In this document: piece by piece, positions 15,425 to 23,634 of the stretch
Layout of the letters: every line of letters begins with the position of its first letter
Numbering within the stretch: the first letter of the stretch is position 1
DNA from: Paraburkholderia oxyphila NBRC 105797
Lineage (GTDB): Bacteria; Pseudomonadota; Gammaproteobacteria; Burkholderiales; Burkholderiaceae
Assembly (NCBI RefSeq): GCF_000685075.1
Contig: NZ_BAYD01000048.1
Location: 1 to 64,000, forward strand
Direction of reading: 5' to 3'
DNA length: 64,000 nt
Program-made: the position numbers and the translations under genes
The notes under the pieces: model-generated
What the model was told of the DNA's origin: nothing
The model's database searches: none
The model's input: the letters and a program-made list of their open reading frames with translations, nothing else

Positions 15425-16228
15425 TTAAGACCGGAATAACGCCTGCACGCGGGCGAGGTCGGCGGGCGTGTCGACGCCGGGCGCCGGTGCTTCGGCCGTG
15501 ACGAGCACCGCGATGCGCTCGCCGTGCCACATCGCGCGCAGCTGTTCGAGCGCCTCGACCTGCTCGATCGGCGAGTGCGTGAGCGAGGGGTAGCTGCGCA
15601 GGAATTTCGCCCGATACGCATACAGGCCGATATGCCGGTAAACGGTCGCCGGAGCCGGCGGGGCGGGCATGGCGGCCAGATCGAGGCGCGCGGGCGACCA
15701 GTGCGGCTGCCAGGCGTCGCGGGCCCAGGGAATGGGGGCGCGAGAGAAGTAGAGCGCCACGCCGCGCGCGTCCAGCACGACCTTCACGACGTTCGGATTC
15801 AGGATCTCGTCGGGGGCGGTGATGGGGTGCGCCGCGGTGGCGATCGCGCACTCCGGATGCGCGGCGAGGTGCGACGCCACGTCGCACACCAATGCGGGGT
15901 CGATCAGCGGTTCATCACCCTGAACATTGACCACGATCAACTCATCGTTCCAGCCAAAGTGCTCTGCGACTTCGGCGAGGCGGTCGGTGCCCGAGGGATG
16001 ATCGGCGCGCGTCATGACCGCTTCGAAGCCGTGCTCGCGCGCGGCGTCCAGCACGCTCTGGGCGTCCGAGGCGATCAGCACCTGCTGGGCGCCCGAGGCG
16101 CGGGCGCGCTCGGCCACGCGCACGACCATCGGCTTGCCGCCGATGTCGGCGAGCGGCTTGTTGGGCAGCCGGGTGGACGCGAGACGCGCCGGCACGACGG
16201 CGATGAAAGGCTGCGCGGGCGCGGTCAT
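15425..16228 (-). CDS. kdsB: 3-deoxy-manno-octulosonate cytidylyltransferase (CMP-KDO synthetase)
   Basis: KdsB activates KDO with CTP for LPS inner core synthesis. The 267-residue protein has the nucleotide-binding N-terminus V-V-P-A-R-L-A-S-T-R-L-P-N-K-P-L, the N-V-Q-G-D-E-P-L-I motif near residue 99 and H-I-G-L-Y-A-Y-R later, all diagnostic. ATG at 16228 is two bases after the Trm112 stop, so it is tightly coupled to the lpxK-Trm112 genes upstream. Confidence 0.96.
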   Translation of the reverse strand: MTAPAQPFIAVVPARLASTRLPNKPLADIGGKPMVVRVAERARASGAQQVLIASDAQSVLDAAREHGFEAVMTRADHPSGTDRLAEVAEHFGWNDELIVVNVQGDEPLIDPALVCDVASHLAAHPECAIATAAHPITAPDEILNPNVVKVVLDARGVALYFSRAPIPWARDAWQPHWSPARLDLAAMPAPPAPATVYRHIGLYAYRAKFLRSYPSLTHSPIEQVEALEQLRAMWHGERIAVLVTAEAPAPGVDTPADLARVQALFRS

Positions 16229-16230
16229 GC

Positions 16231-16434
16231 TCAGGCGCCGCTCGGGCCGGCCGGATCGACGGGCGTGCCCTCGACGGTCTGGCGCGCCTCGTCGACGAGC
16301 ATGACGGGAATGCCGTCGCGAATCGGGTAGGCGAGCTTGTCGGCGTTGCAGATCAGCTCCTGCGCGGTGCGGTCGTAGCTGAGCGGGCCCTTGCAGATCG
16401 GGCAGACCAGGATTTCAAGCAGACGAGCGTCCAC
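16231..16434 (-). CDS. Trm112 family zinc-ribbon-like protein
   Basis: This is a small 67-residue protein of the Trm112/YcaR family. It has L-L-E-I-L-V-C-P-I-C-K-G-P-L near the start, with Cys11 and Cys14; the second pair of the zinc site is incomplete, as is usual in bacterial members. The conserved end L-A-Y-P-I-R-D-G-I-P-V-M-L is present. I chose the GTG at 16434 because GGAG lies seven bases upstream; a TTG at 16449 is in frame but lies within lpxK without a site. The start overlaps the lpxK end by 20 bases. The same lpxK-ycaR-kdsB order is found in E. coli. Confidence 0.9.
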   Translation of the reverse strand: MDARLLEILVCPICKGPLSYDRTAQELICNADKLAYPIRDGIPVMLVDEARQTVEGTPVDPAGPSGA

Positions 16435-17467
16435 GGAGTTTCTCCACAACCAGAGTAATGAGGCGATGATCGAGCGCGGCTTCGACGGGGACGACCCAGA
16501 TGCGCGCGTCGTTCCAGGCCCCCAATTTTACGGCATCTTTTTCGGTGACCAGGATCGCGTCGGCAACGACCTCGCTGAAGGGGTTGGCCGCGTAGTCGTA
16601 ATGGTCGGGCAGCGCGAGCGTCTGCGGCGCGAGGCCGGCCGCGCGCAGGGTCGCGAAAAAGCGCTCCGGCGAGCCAATGCCCGCGGCCGCCACGACGCGC
16701 TGCGGCGGCTGGCCCGGCGCGCCTTGCGCCGCGAACTGCGCGAGCGGCCGGCGCAGGGCGGGATTCGCCAGGTGCCAGGCCTCGCCGGGCTCGAGCTTGA
16801 GCGCGAAGGTGTTCGGCCAGTCGGGCAGCGTGCGCTCGAACGGATTGTTGACGAGGGTGGCGTCGCGCCGCCGCGAGAGCGGCTCGCGCAGCGGCCCGGC
16901 GGGCAGCAGAAAGCCGTTGCCGCCCAGACGGTGATCGAACACGACCAGCTCGGCATCGCGCGCGAGGCGGTAGTGCTGCAGGCCGTCGTCGCTGACGATC
17001 ACGTCGACGTCGCGGTGCGCCGCGCACAGCGCCTGCGCCGCCGCGACGCGGTCGGGCGAGACCCACACCGGCACGCCCGTGCGGCGCGCGATGAGAAGCG
17101 GTTCGTCACCGCACGCGCGGGCAGACAGGGACGCCGTCACCGGCGTCGGACGCGGCACTTTCGCGCCGTAGCCGCGCGAGACGACGCCGGGCGTATAGCC
17201 TGCGGCGCGCAGCGCCTCGACCAGCGCGATCACCGTGGGCGTCTTGCCGGTGCCGCCCACCGTCACGTTGCCGACTACCACGACCGGCGCGCCCACGCGT
17301 ACCGCCTTGAGCCAGCCGGCCGCATAGGCCGCGCGGCGCGCACCGCTTACGGCGGCAAACACGACGGAGAGCGGCGCGAGCGCCCAGGCGAGCGCCCCGC
17401 GCTGCTGCCACTCGCGGGCAAGGCCCGCTTCGGCGCGCGCCTTGAAATCGCTGACGGGACCGCTCAT
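16415..17467 (-). CDS. lpxK: Tetraacyldisaccharide 4'-kinase
   Basis: LpxK phosphorylates the 4' position of the lipid A disaccharide precursor at the inner membrane. The 350-residue protein has one N-terminal hydrophobic helix and the unusual P-loop V-V-G-N-V-T-V-G-G-T-G-K-T-P around residues 57-70. S-R-G-Y-G and D-D-G-L-Q-H, conserved in LpxK, follow. The ATG at 17467 (M-S-G-P-V) gives normal length; an upstream ATG would add a basic 16-residue stretch. It heads the minus-strand run lpxK-Trm112-kdsB. msbA or exbBD, often found upstream in relatives, are absent here. Confidence 0.94.
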   Translation of the reverse strand: MSGPVSDFKARAEAGLAREWQQRGALAWALAPLSVVFAAVSGARRAAYAAGWLKAVRVGAPVVVVGNVTVGGTGKTPTVIALVEALRAAGYTPGVVSRGYGAKVPRPTPVTASLSARACGDEPLLIARRTGVPVWVSPDRVAAAQALCAAHRDVDVIVSDDGLQHYRLARDAELVVFDHRLGGNGFLLPAGPLREPLSRRRDATLVNNPFERTLPDWPNTFALKLEPGEAWHLANPALRRPLAQFAAQGAPGQPPQRVVAAAGIGSPERFFATLRAAGLAPQTLALPDHYDYAANPFSEVVADAILVTEKDAVKLGAWNDARIWVVPVEAALDHRLITLVVEKLRGRSSA

Positions 17468-18040
17468 CGGCGTGTGCCGCGCGCGGGCCTTGCGTACCTT
17501 GCGTACGGAACGCACCGGGGGCTGACGGACAGAACGGGCATCGGAGCGGTTCTCCAGTTCGAGGCGTGCGCCGCATTAAAGGGTAGGGGGCGCCGCTGGG
17601 ATAGCAAGGACGGCGCTTTCAGGTTGCGAACGGGCCGTCGTGAACCCGGCACTCTAGCGCGGGTGAGCGCAGGGCGGCAAGCTGCAAGGCCACGCAAGCG
17701 GCGCCTGATCAGTGGTAATGGGCCCGCGCACCAAGAAAAAGCAACCTGTGGATAACTTTGTGGAGAAAGCGGGTGGCGGCGCCCGCAAAAGCCCGCTGAT
17801 AGCCTGTCTCATCGGCGTAATGGATTGTTATTGGGATAAAAAACGTATTTAAATCAACGGGATGGCGCGGTTTTTAAGAGATTTTTACGGAATTGCAGCA
17901 AATATGTCACATGACGGGGTCGATGTGGACACCTCGCAGCCCTTGTTCGATGGGAGCGCTTCCTGCTGGACTGCCGCACCCCGAACGGTCTATCGTCTGT
18001 CCGGGCTATTTTCGACCCATCGTTCACTCACGTCCTGCTC
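17468..18040. other. Intergenic region between lpxK and xseA
   Basis: This 573-base gap separates divergent genes. Bases 17730-17900 are notably AT-richer than the surroundings. They contain a perfect DnaA-box sequence TGTGGATAA at 17747 and a one-mismatch relative, TGTGGAGAA, at 17760. There is no cluster of boxes, so this is not a recognisable origin. I see no gene and no clear promoter pair. Confidence 0.5.
17747..17755 (-). promoter_or_regulatory. Single consensus DnaA box
   Basis: TGTGGATAA is the reverse complement of the consensus TTATCCACA. A second near match (TGTGGAGAA) begins five bases later. A 9-base match can occur by chance, so the role is uncertain. Confidence 0.4.
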
Positions 18041-19411
18041 ATGAATTCCGACCGCTTTTCTTCCGCGCCCGGCGGCGACGTCGTCGTCCCGGTTTCGGCG
18101 CTCAACCGCGCGATCGCCTCGATGCTCGAACGTTCGTTTCCGCTCGCGTGGATTTCCGGTGAAGTCTCGAACTTCACGCGCGCCGCGAGCGGGCACTGGT
18201 ACTTCTCGATCAAGGATGCGCAGGCGCAAATGCGCTGTGTGATGTTCCGCGGCCGCGCGCAATACGCCGAGTTCACGCCGCGCGAGGGCGACCGCATCGA
18301 GGTGCGCGCGCTCGTCACGATGTACGAGCCGCGCGGCGAGGTGCAGCTGAACGTCGAGGCGATCCGGCGCACGGGGCAGGGGCGTCTGTTCGAGGCGTTT
18401 TTGCGCCTGAAGGCGCAGCTGGAGGCCGAGGGGCTCTTCGACCCCGAGCACAAGCGCGCGTTGCCCACCCATCCGCGTGCGATCGGCGTGATTACGTCGA
18501 TGCAGGCAGCGGCGCTGCGCGACGTGCTCACGACGCTGGCGCGCCGTGCGCCGCACGTGCCCGTAATCGTTTATCCGGCGCCGGTGCAAGGCGCGGGCTC
18601 GGCGGAAAAGCTCACGGCCATGCTCGATGCCGCGAACGCCCGTGCGGAAGTGGATGTGATCGTGCTGTGCCGCGGCGGCGGCTCGATCGAGGACCTCTGG
18701 TCGTTCAACGACGAGACGCTCGCGCGCGCCATCGCGGCGAGCGCGATTCCGGTGGTGAGCGGCGTGGGCCACGAAACCGATTTCACGATCGCCGATTTCG
18801 CCGCCGACGTCCGGGCGCCCACGCCCACCGCCGCCGCCGAGCTCGTGAGCCCGCAGCGCGTGTTGCTGCTGCGCGAGCTGGACCAGCGCCACGCCGCACT
18901 CGCGCGGGGCTTCGGCCGCTTGATGGAGCGCCGCGCCCAGCAGCTCGACTGGCTCGCGCGCCGCCTCGTTTCGCCGGGCGAGCGGCTCGCGCAGCAGCGC
19001 ACGCATCTGCGCCAGCTGGCGATCCGGCTGGCTTCGGCGGGCTCGCGCGCGAGCGCGCAGGCGCGTGCGCAGTTCAACGTCGTGCAGATGCGCTGGCAGC
19101 GCATGCGGCCCGACGCAGCGGCGCAGCGCGCCCAGCTGGACTCGCTCGGGCGGCGCCTCGAAGCCGCATTTGCACGGGAGCGCGAGCGCGAAACGGCGCG
19201 CGTTGCCGGGCTGGCGGCGCGTCTCGAACTGCTCAGCCCGCAGCGGACCTTCGAGCGCGGCTATGCGGCGCTGCTCGACGCGCAGAGCGGCGCGGCCGTG
19301 CGCTCGCCGGGCGCGCTCAAGCCGGGCAAGCGCCTGACCGTGCATCTCGCGCAGGGCAGCGCGGACGTCGCGCTCGCCGACGTGCAGCCCAGGCTCTCCG
19401 AAGGCTTCTGA
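18041..19411 (+). CDS. xseA: Exodeoxyribonuclease VII large subunit
   Basis: XseA with XseB degrades single-stranded DNA. The 456-residue protein has an N-terminal OB fold (V-S-N-F-T-R-A-A-S-G-H-W-Y-F-S-I-K-D) and the catalytic core with G-V-I-T-S near residue 148. R-G-G-G-S-I-E-D-L-W-S-F-N-D and G-H-E-T-D-F-T-I-A-D-F are both family hallmarks. A long C-terminal coiled-coil rich in Arg, Ala and Gln follows, as expected for the subunit that binds many XseB copies. xseB is not in the window. ATG at 18041 is the natural start. Confidence 0.96.
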   Translation: MNSDRFSSAPGGDVVVPVSALNRAIASMLERSFPLAWISGEVSNFTRAASGHWYFSIKDAQAQMRCVMFRGRAQYAEFTPREGDRIEVRALVTMYEPRGEVQLNVEAIRRTGQGRLFEAFLRLKAQLEAEGLFDPEHKRALPTHPRAIGVITSMQAAALRDVLTTLARRAPHVPVIVYPAPVQGAGSAEKLTAMLDAANARAEVDVIVLCRGGGSIEDLWSFNDETLARAIAASAIPVVSGVGHETDFTIADFAADVRAPTPTAAAELVSPQRVLLLRELDQRHAALARGFGRLMERRAQQLDWLARRLVSPGERLAQQRTHLRQLAIRLASAGSRASAQARAQFNVVQMRWQRMRPDAAAQRAQLDSLGRRLEAAFARERERETARVAGLAARLELLSPQRTFERGYAALLDAQSGAAVRSPGALKPGKRLTVHLAQGSADVALADVQPRLSEGF

Positions 19412-19587
19412 AAAAGGGCGCGCATGGTGTCTTTCGCGCGCCTTGCGAACTCCCGCGCGCCGTGTTGCAGGCCCGCTCGCAGCGGGCGCGGCGCTTGCTG
19501 AAAAGCCCACGCAATCGCTGCGCAGCAGATACATAAGTGCTGCATAAAAGCCCTGCAAAACCGATGATCGGCATAATGTCCACGCGT

Positions 19588-19616
19588 TTGCGGGGTTATT
19601 CCAACTCGCCTACAAT
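19588..19616 (+). promoter_or_regulatory. Probable sodB promoter
   Basis: TTGCGG (19588-19593) and TACAAT (19611-19616) are separated by 17 bases. The predicted start near 19623 gives a leader of about 54 bases before the sodB ATG. Confidence 0.65.
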
Positions 19617-19676
19617 CGAGTGCTCCATGCCGGTTATCACGCAGAACTCCCCATAACACGACGAAGGAACCGCATC

Positions 19677-20255
19677 ATGTCATTTACGCTCCCGCCGCTG
19701 CCGTTCGCGAAGAACGCCCTCGCACCGACCATGTCGGAAGAGACGCTTGATTACCACTACGGCAAGCATCACCAGGCCTACGTCACGAACCTGAACAACC
19801 TCATTCCGGGCACCGAGTTCGAAAACCTCTCGCTCGAAGAGATCGTCAAGAAGTCGTCGGGTGGCGTGTTCAACAACTCGGCTCAGGTCTGGAATCACAC
19901 CTTCTTCTGGAACTGCCTCTCGCCGCAAGGCGGTGGCGCACCGTCGGGCGCGCTCGGCGACGCGATCAACGCGAAATGGGGCTCCTACGACGCGTTCAAG
20001 GAAGCCTTCACGAAGGCTGCAGTCGGCAACTTCGGTTCGGGCTGGACGTGGCTCGTGAAGAAGGCCGACGGCTCGCTCGACATCGTGTCGACCAGCAACG
20101 CCGCCACGCCGCTCACGACCGACGCCAAGGCGCTCCTCACGATCGACGTGTGGGAACACGCTTACTACATCGACTACCGCAACGCGCGTCCGAAGTTCGT
20201 CGAAGCGTTCTGGAACATCGTGAACTGGGACTTCGCTGCGAAGAACTTCGCTTAA
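19677..20255 (+). CDS. sodB: Superoxide dismutase [Fe]
   Basis: This cytoplasmic enzyme dismutates superoxide. The 192-residue protein shows all metal ligands: His in H-Y-G-K-H-H-Q-A-Y, His in W-N-H-T-F-F-W, and Asp and His in D-V-W-E-H-A-Y-Y-I-D-Y. A Gln in N-S-A-Q-V-W-N-H is the Fe-type second-shell residue. There is no signal peptide. ATG at 19677 has GAAGGAA nine bases upstream. The gene has its own promoter and terminator. Confidence 0.96.
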   Translation: MSFTLPPLPFAKNALAPTMSEETLDYHYGKHHQAYVTNLNNLIPGTEFENLSLEEIVKKSSGGVFNNSAQVWNHTFFWNCLSPQGGGAPSGALGDAINAKWGSYDAFKEAFTKAAVGNFGSGWTWLVKKADGSLDIVSTSNAATPLTTDAKALLTIDVWEHAYYIDYRNARPKFVEAFWNIVNWDFAAKNFA

Positions 20256-20296
20256 AGCGCCGCCTGTTCCCGCGCCGCCCGATGCGGGCGGCGCAG

Positions 20297-20329
20297 AAAA
20301 AAGCCCTCGATGCGAATCGAGGGCTTTTT
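20297..20329. terminator. Bidirectional rho-independent terminator (sodB/isochorismatase-fold gene)
   Basis: AAGCCCTCGAT-GCGA-ATCGAGGGCTT is flanked by an A-run and a T-run, between convergent genes. Confidence 0.93.
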
Positions 20330-20369
20330 GTTTTGGCGCGCGCTTCCGAAGCGCGCTTTCGAAGCCGAG

Positions 20370-20945
20370 TTAAGCGAGCGCGGCGAGCGCTTCCTGCGTC
20401 GAGCGCACGTGCCCCATGTGGCGGAACAGTTTCTCGAACGTGAAGCGGTGCATGTCTTCGTTCAGCGCCGAGGTGGCGTCTTCGACGAACACGAGCTTGA
20501 AGCCCTGGTCGAAGGCCGCGCGCGCGGTGGACTCCACGCCGAAGTTGGTCGCGATGCCGCCGATCACGATGGTGTCGATGCCGCGGCGGCGCAGCTGCTG
20601 CTCGAGGTCGGTGCCGTAGAACGCGCCCCACTGGCGCTTCGAGACGACGACGTCGCCATCCTGCGCGCCGATCTCGGGCACGAGCTCGGAAGCGATGGCG
20701 GGGGCCGCCGGGGCGTCGGGGGCGCGCGTGGGCGCGTCGGCGGGCATCGCGAGGAGGTCGTTGAGCAGCACGCGCACCCAGACGACGGTGCCGCCTTTGG
20801 CGCGCAGCGCATCGGCGAGGGTCTTCGCGTTGGCGACCACCTGTGCGCCGGCATGGGGCGCAATGGGACGGCTCACGATGCCGTGCTGGAGATCGATCAT
20901 CACGAGCGCGGTCGTGCGCGGGTTCAGAGAAAGGGCTTGCGTCAT
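20370..20945 (-). CDS. Isochorismatase-fold hydrolase lacking the catalytic Cys (YecD-like)
   Basis: This 191-residue protein has the isochorismatase-like fold. Asp18 lies in V-M-I-D-L-Q and a Lys in V-V-S-K-R-Q-W-G-A-F, both catalytic-triad positions of the cysteine hydrolases. At the third position the sequence reads G-G-I-A-T-N-F-G-V-E-S-T, with Gly where nicotinamidases and other amidases have the nucleophilic Cys. E. coli YecD shares this Gly, as do true isochorismatases. The substrate is unknown. It is divergent from a TetR regulator and the shared promoter region carries two copies of one operator, so it is the likely target of that regulator. Confidence 0.88.
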   Translation of the reverse strand: MTQALSLNPRTTALVMIDLQHGIVSRPIAPHAGAQVVANAKTLADALRAKGGTVVWVRVLLNDLLAMPADAPTRAPDAPAAPAIASELVPEIGAQDGDVVVSKRQWGAFYGTDLEQQLRRRGIDTIVIGGIATNFGVESTARAAFDQGFKLVFVEDATSALNEDMHRFTFEKLFRHMGHVRSTQEALAALA

Positions 20946-20954
20946 GGTTCACCA

Positions 20955-20978
20955 ATATGTGAGGATGGCCTCACATAT
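20955..20978. promoter_or_regulatory. TetR-type operator, copy 1
   Basis: ATATGTGAGG-ATGG-CCTCACATAT is a perfect 10-base inverted repeat with a 4-base centre. It lies 10 bases ahead of the isochorismatase-fold gene start, where it would block that promoter. Confidence 0.8.
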
Positions 20979-20988
20979 CATACATGAA

Positions 20989-21006
20989 TGTGAGGGAGGC
21001 CTCAGT
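20989..21006. promoter_or_regulatory. TetR-type operator, copy 2
   Basis: TGTGAGG-GAGG-CCTCA repeats the core of copy 1 with the same 4-base spacing, 31 bases further on, and overlaps the ribosome site of the TetR gene. It suggests autoregulation. Confidence 0.7.
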
Positions 21007-21007
21007 T

Positions 21008-21649
21008 ATGCCGGTTGCACCGCTGCGGCGCAAGACCGTGCCGAATGACGCCGGGCGGCGCGTGCCGCGTCAGGAACGCGCCGCGCGCACGCTCGATGCG
21101 CTGCTCGAAGCGGCCGCCGATGCATTTGCCGAGCGCGGCTTCGAAGCCGCCACGATGACGCACATCGCGCAGCAGGCCGGCGTCTCGATTGGCGCGGCGT
21201 ACCAGTATTTCCCGAACAAGGAAGCGCTTGCGCTCGCCTTGCGTCAGCGTTACGGCGATGAAATGGATGCGCGCTGGAGCGCGCTCGTCGAGGCGCAGGC
21301 GCAGGTCAACGGCGAGCTGCCGCCCGCGCAGCTCGCCGAACGGCTGCTCGACATGATGGTCGAGTTGATGGATGCGTACCCCGCGTATCTGCCGCTGCTT
21401 TCCGTCTCGCTGGACTTTCGTCGCGACGCGGCGGCGCGCAACAAGCTGCGCCAGCGTTTTGCCGCGCTGTTCAGCCGTTACAACGCGGCGCTCGGCGCGG
21501 ACGACGCTTACCGCGTTGCCGAGGTCATGCTGCAGGTCATCAAGAGCCTCAATCTGCTCTATGCGAGCGCGAAGCCGAAGGAGCGCAAGCTGCTGGTGGC
21601 CGAGTACAAGGGCGTGCTGGCCGCCTGGCTCGCCGTGCGGCTCGCGTGA
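21008..21649 (+). CDS. TetR/AcrR family transcriptional regulator
   Basis: This 213-residue regulator has an N-terminal HTH (about residues 24-70): A-R-T-L-D-A-L-L-E-A-A-A-D-A-F-A-E-R-G-F, then T-M-T-H-I-A-Q-Q-A-G-V-S-I-G-A-A-Y-Q-Y-F-P-N-K. The C-terminal ligand domain is helical and unassigned. I chose the ATG at 21008, because GGGAGG lies eight bases before it. An in-frame ATG at 20984 lacks a site and would put the second operator inside the coding region. The divergent isochorismatase-fold gene is the likely target. Confidence 0.9.
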   Translation: MPVAPLRRKTVPNDAGRRVPRQERAARTLDALLEAAADAFAERGFEAATMTHIAQQAGVSIGAAYQYFPNKEALALALRQRYGDEMDARWSALVEAQAQVNGELPPAQLAERLLDMMVELMDAYPAYLPLLSVSLDFRRDAAARNKLRQRFAALFSRYNAALGADDAYRVAEVMLQVIKSLNLLYASAKPKERKLLVAEYKGVLAAWLAVRLA

Positions 21650-21653
21650 GCCC

Positions 21654-22298
21654 TCAGCGCGGCACCGCGTCCCCACGCGACGCGAGCACGCGGTCGATCA
21701 ACCCGTATTCCGCCGCCGCCTCCGCCGACATGAAGTGATCGCGGTCCGTGTCGCGCGCGATCTGCTCGATGTCGTGGCCCGTGTGCGCGGCGAGCATCGT
21801 GTTCAGGCGCTCGCGTAGATAGAGCACCTCGCGCGCCTGCAGCTCGACATCGGCGGCGGTCCCCTGGCTGCCACCCGAGGGCTGGTGGATCATGATGCGC
21901 GCGTTCGGCAGTGCGAAGCGTTTGCCGGGCGCGCCGGCGGCGAGCAGAAATGAGCCCATGCTCGCCGCGAAGCCCGTGCATAGCGTGGAGACGTCGGGCT
22001 TCACGAACTGCATGGTGTCGTGGATCGCGAGGCCGTCGTAGACCGAGCCGCCCGGCGAGTTGATGTAGAGGCTGATGTCCTTCTCCGGATTCTCGGCTTC
22101 GAGGAAGAGCAACTGCGCGACGACGACGCTCGCCGTCTGTTCTGTCACCGGTCCGACCAGAAACACGATGCGCTCGCGCAAAAGGCGCGAGTAGATGTCG
22201 TAGGCGCGCTCGCCGCGGCCTGAGGTTTCGATGACGGTCGGAACCAGATTGAGCGCGCGCGGCGCGATTGCTGCATGATGCTGAGCGGTGGGAAGCAT
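21654..22298 (-). CDS. clpP: ATP-dependent Clp protease proteolytic subunit, second ClpP
   Basis: This 214-residue serine protease subunit keeps the triad: Ser in G-F-A-A-S-M-G-S, His in M-I-H-Q-P-S-G-G and Asp in R-D-T-D-R-D. It also has I-N-S-P-G-G-S-V-Y-D-G-L. It stands alone, with no tig, clpX or lon next to it, so it is probably an additional copy; the housekeeping clpP normally lies between tig and clpX. ATG at 22298 has GAGGAAT upstream on the minus strand. The longer frame to 22406 adds unrelated residues. It is divergent from an ECF sigma gene and nearly abuts the TetR gene end (4 bases). Confidence 0.92.
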   Translation of the reverse strand: MLPTAQHHAAIAPRALNLVPTVIETSGRGERAYDIYSRLLRERIVFLVGPVTEQTASVVVAQLLFLEAENPEKDISLYINSPGGSVYDGLAIHDTMQFVKPDVSTLCTGFAASMGSFLLAAGAPGKRFALPNARIMIHQPSGGSQGTAADVELQAREVLYLRERLNTMLAAHTGHDIEQIARDTDRDHFMSAEAAAEYGLIDRVLASRGDAVPR

Positions 22299-22511
22299 GA
22301 AATTCCTCGCGTTTGGGTGATCGGGAGCCGCGCCGTTGCGCTGCTTCCCCCAAGACGCCCGCCGCACGTCGCGCGTGACGACAATTTTTTTGCACGAGGC
22401 TGTCACATCGACGCGCTGCCGGTCGTCTCACGGGCGAGGGCGGCGTGGGCCGTCCGCGGAGAACCGGCGCGGCAATGGCGCGCGAGGCGCCAGCGAAGAG
22501 GAGCGGAGCGA

Positions 22512-23624
22512 ATGACCCAGGTGATCGACGAAGTGGAGGTGCGAGACGTGCGCAAGGCGCGCGATGCCGCGCAGGCGAGCGCCGCAGCGCCGCAAGATTG
22601 CGCGCGCGATGGCGAGCGGCGCGTGATGGCGCTCGAAGCACCGTCCGGCACGCCAGGCGGCGCATGGAGCGAGGGCCGCCGCGCCGCTGTCTTCGACAAG
22701 GAGCGTGCGCGCTTGCTGGCGTTGGCCATGCGCGTGCTGGGCAGCCGTGCCGAGGCGGAGGACGTCGTGCAGGACGCGTGGTTTCGCTGGCGTGAGGCCG
22801 ATGTGGAGGCGGTACGCGTGCCGCAAGCGTGGCTCGCGACGGCCGCGGTGCGCCTCGCGATCGACCGGCTGCGCAAGCAGCGCCGCGAACGCGCGGGCGA
22901 GCGCGAGGTGCCCGGCGCCGGGCTCTGGCCCGACGACACTGCGCCTTCGGCGGAGGAGGCGGGCCTGCGCGCCGCGCGTCTCGCGGATGGGCTGCTGATG
23001 CTGCTCGAGCGGCTCGGGCCGCTCGAGCAGGCTGTCTTCGTGCTGCGCGAGGCGTTCGATTGCGATTACGCGGAGATTGCCGCGCTCACCGGTTGCACGC
23101 CCGTGCATTGCCGCCAGATCGTGCGCCGCGCGCGCGTGCGGCTGGCGCGCGAGCCAGCGCTCAAGCCCGTTGCGCCCGCTGATGCGGCGCAGCACGCGCT
23201 CACCGTCGAGCGGCTGCGCGAGGTGCTCCATGCGCAGGACCGCGCAGGCTTGATGGACCTGCTGGGCGCGACCGCGACGGCGCTGGTGGCGGCGGGCGCG
23301 ACGGCGGACACGGCGGTGGCGCACCGTTCGCGCGCCGGGACCGGGGCTGTGGCGATCTCGGGCGTCGCGCACGCGCCAATGCGCCGCCTGCGTGCCGAGA
23401 TGCTCGCGCTCGATGGCGAGCCGGGCGTTGCGCTGGTGGCGGAGGACGGCGAGCTGGCCGCGTGGCTGCACGTCAGCGTGGCCGACGATGGGCGCGCCGC
23501 GCCGGTGGTCTGCGTGGCCGCGACCGCGCGCGGGAGCGCATTGCAGGCGGCCAATCGGCTATTCGGAGGAGCGGCGGTGCGCTCGCTGCTCGCGCGGCTC
23601 GCCCGATCGCTCGAGCCAGCCTGA
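22512..23624 (+). CDS. ECF sigma factor with C-terminal SnoaL-like domain (ECF41/SigJ-like)
   Basis: This 370-residue protein has an unusually long Ala-rich N-terminus (about 60 residues). Sigma region 2 follows (A-M-R-V-L-G-S-R-A-E-A-E-D-V-V-Q-D-A-W), then region 4 (L-G-P-L-E-Q-A-V-F-V-L-R-E-A-F and Y-A-E-I-A-A-L-T-G-C). A C-terminal extension of about 150 residues is of the SnoaL-like type seen in ECF41 and SigJ. In ECF41 the extension acts as a built-in anti-sigma. The usual ECF41 partner, a carboxymuconolactone-decarboxylase-like gene, is not nearby. ATG at 22512 has GAGGAG eight bases upstream. Confidence 0.82.
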   Translation: MTQVIDEVEVRDVRKARDAAQASAAAPQDCARDGERRVMALEAPSGTPGGAWSEGRRAAVFDKERARLLALAMRVLGSRAEAEDVVQDAWFRWREADVEAVRVPQAWLATAAVRLAIDRLRKQRRERAGEREVPGAGLWPDDTAPSAEEAGLRAARLADGLLMLLERLGPLEQAVFVLREAFDCDYAEIAALTGCTPVHCRQIVRRARVRLAREPALKPVAPADAAQHALTVERLREVLHAQDRAGLMDLLGATATALVAAGATADTAVAHRSRAGTGAVAISGVAHAPMRRLRAEMLALDGEPGVALVAEDGELAAWLHVSVADDGRAAPVVCVAATARGSALQAANRLFGGAAVRSLLARLARSLEPA

Positions 23625-23634
23625 GCGCGCGGGA

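Noticed and set aside
17468..18040. Possible replication origin
   Set aside because: There is only one perfect and one imperfect DnaA box, and no dnaA, dnaN, gidA or parAB nearby.
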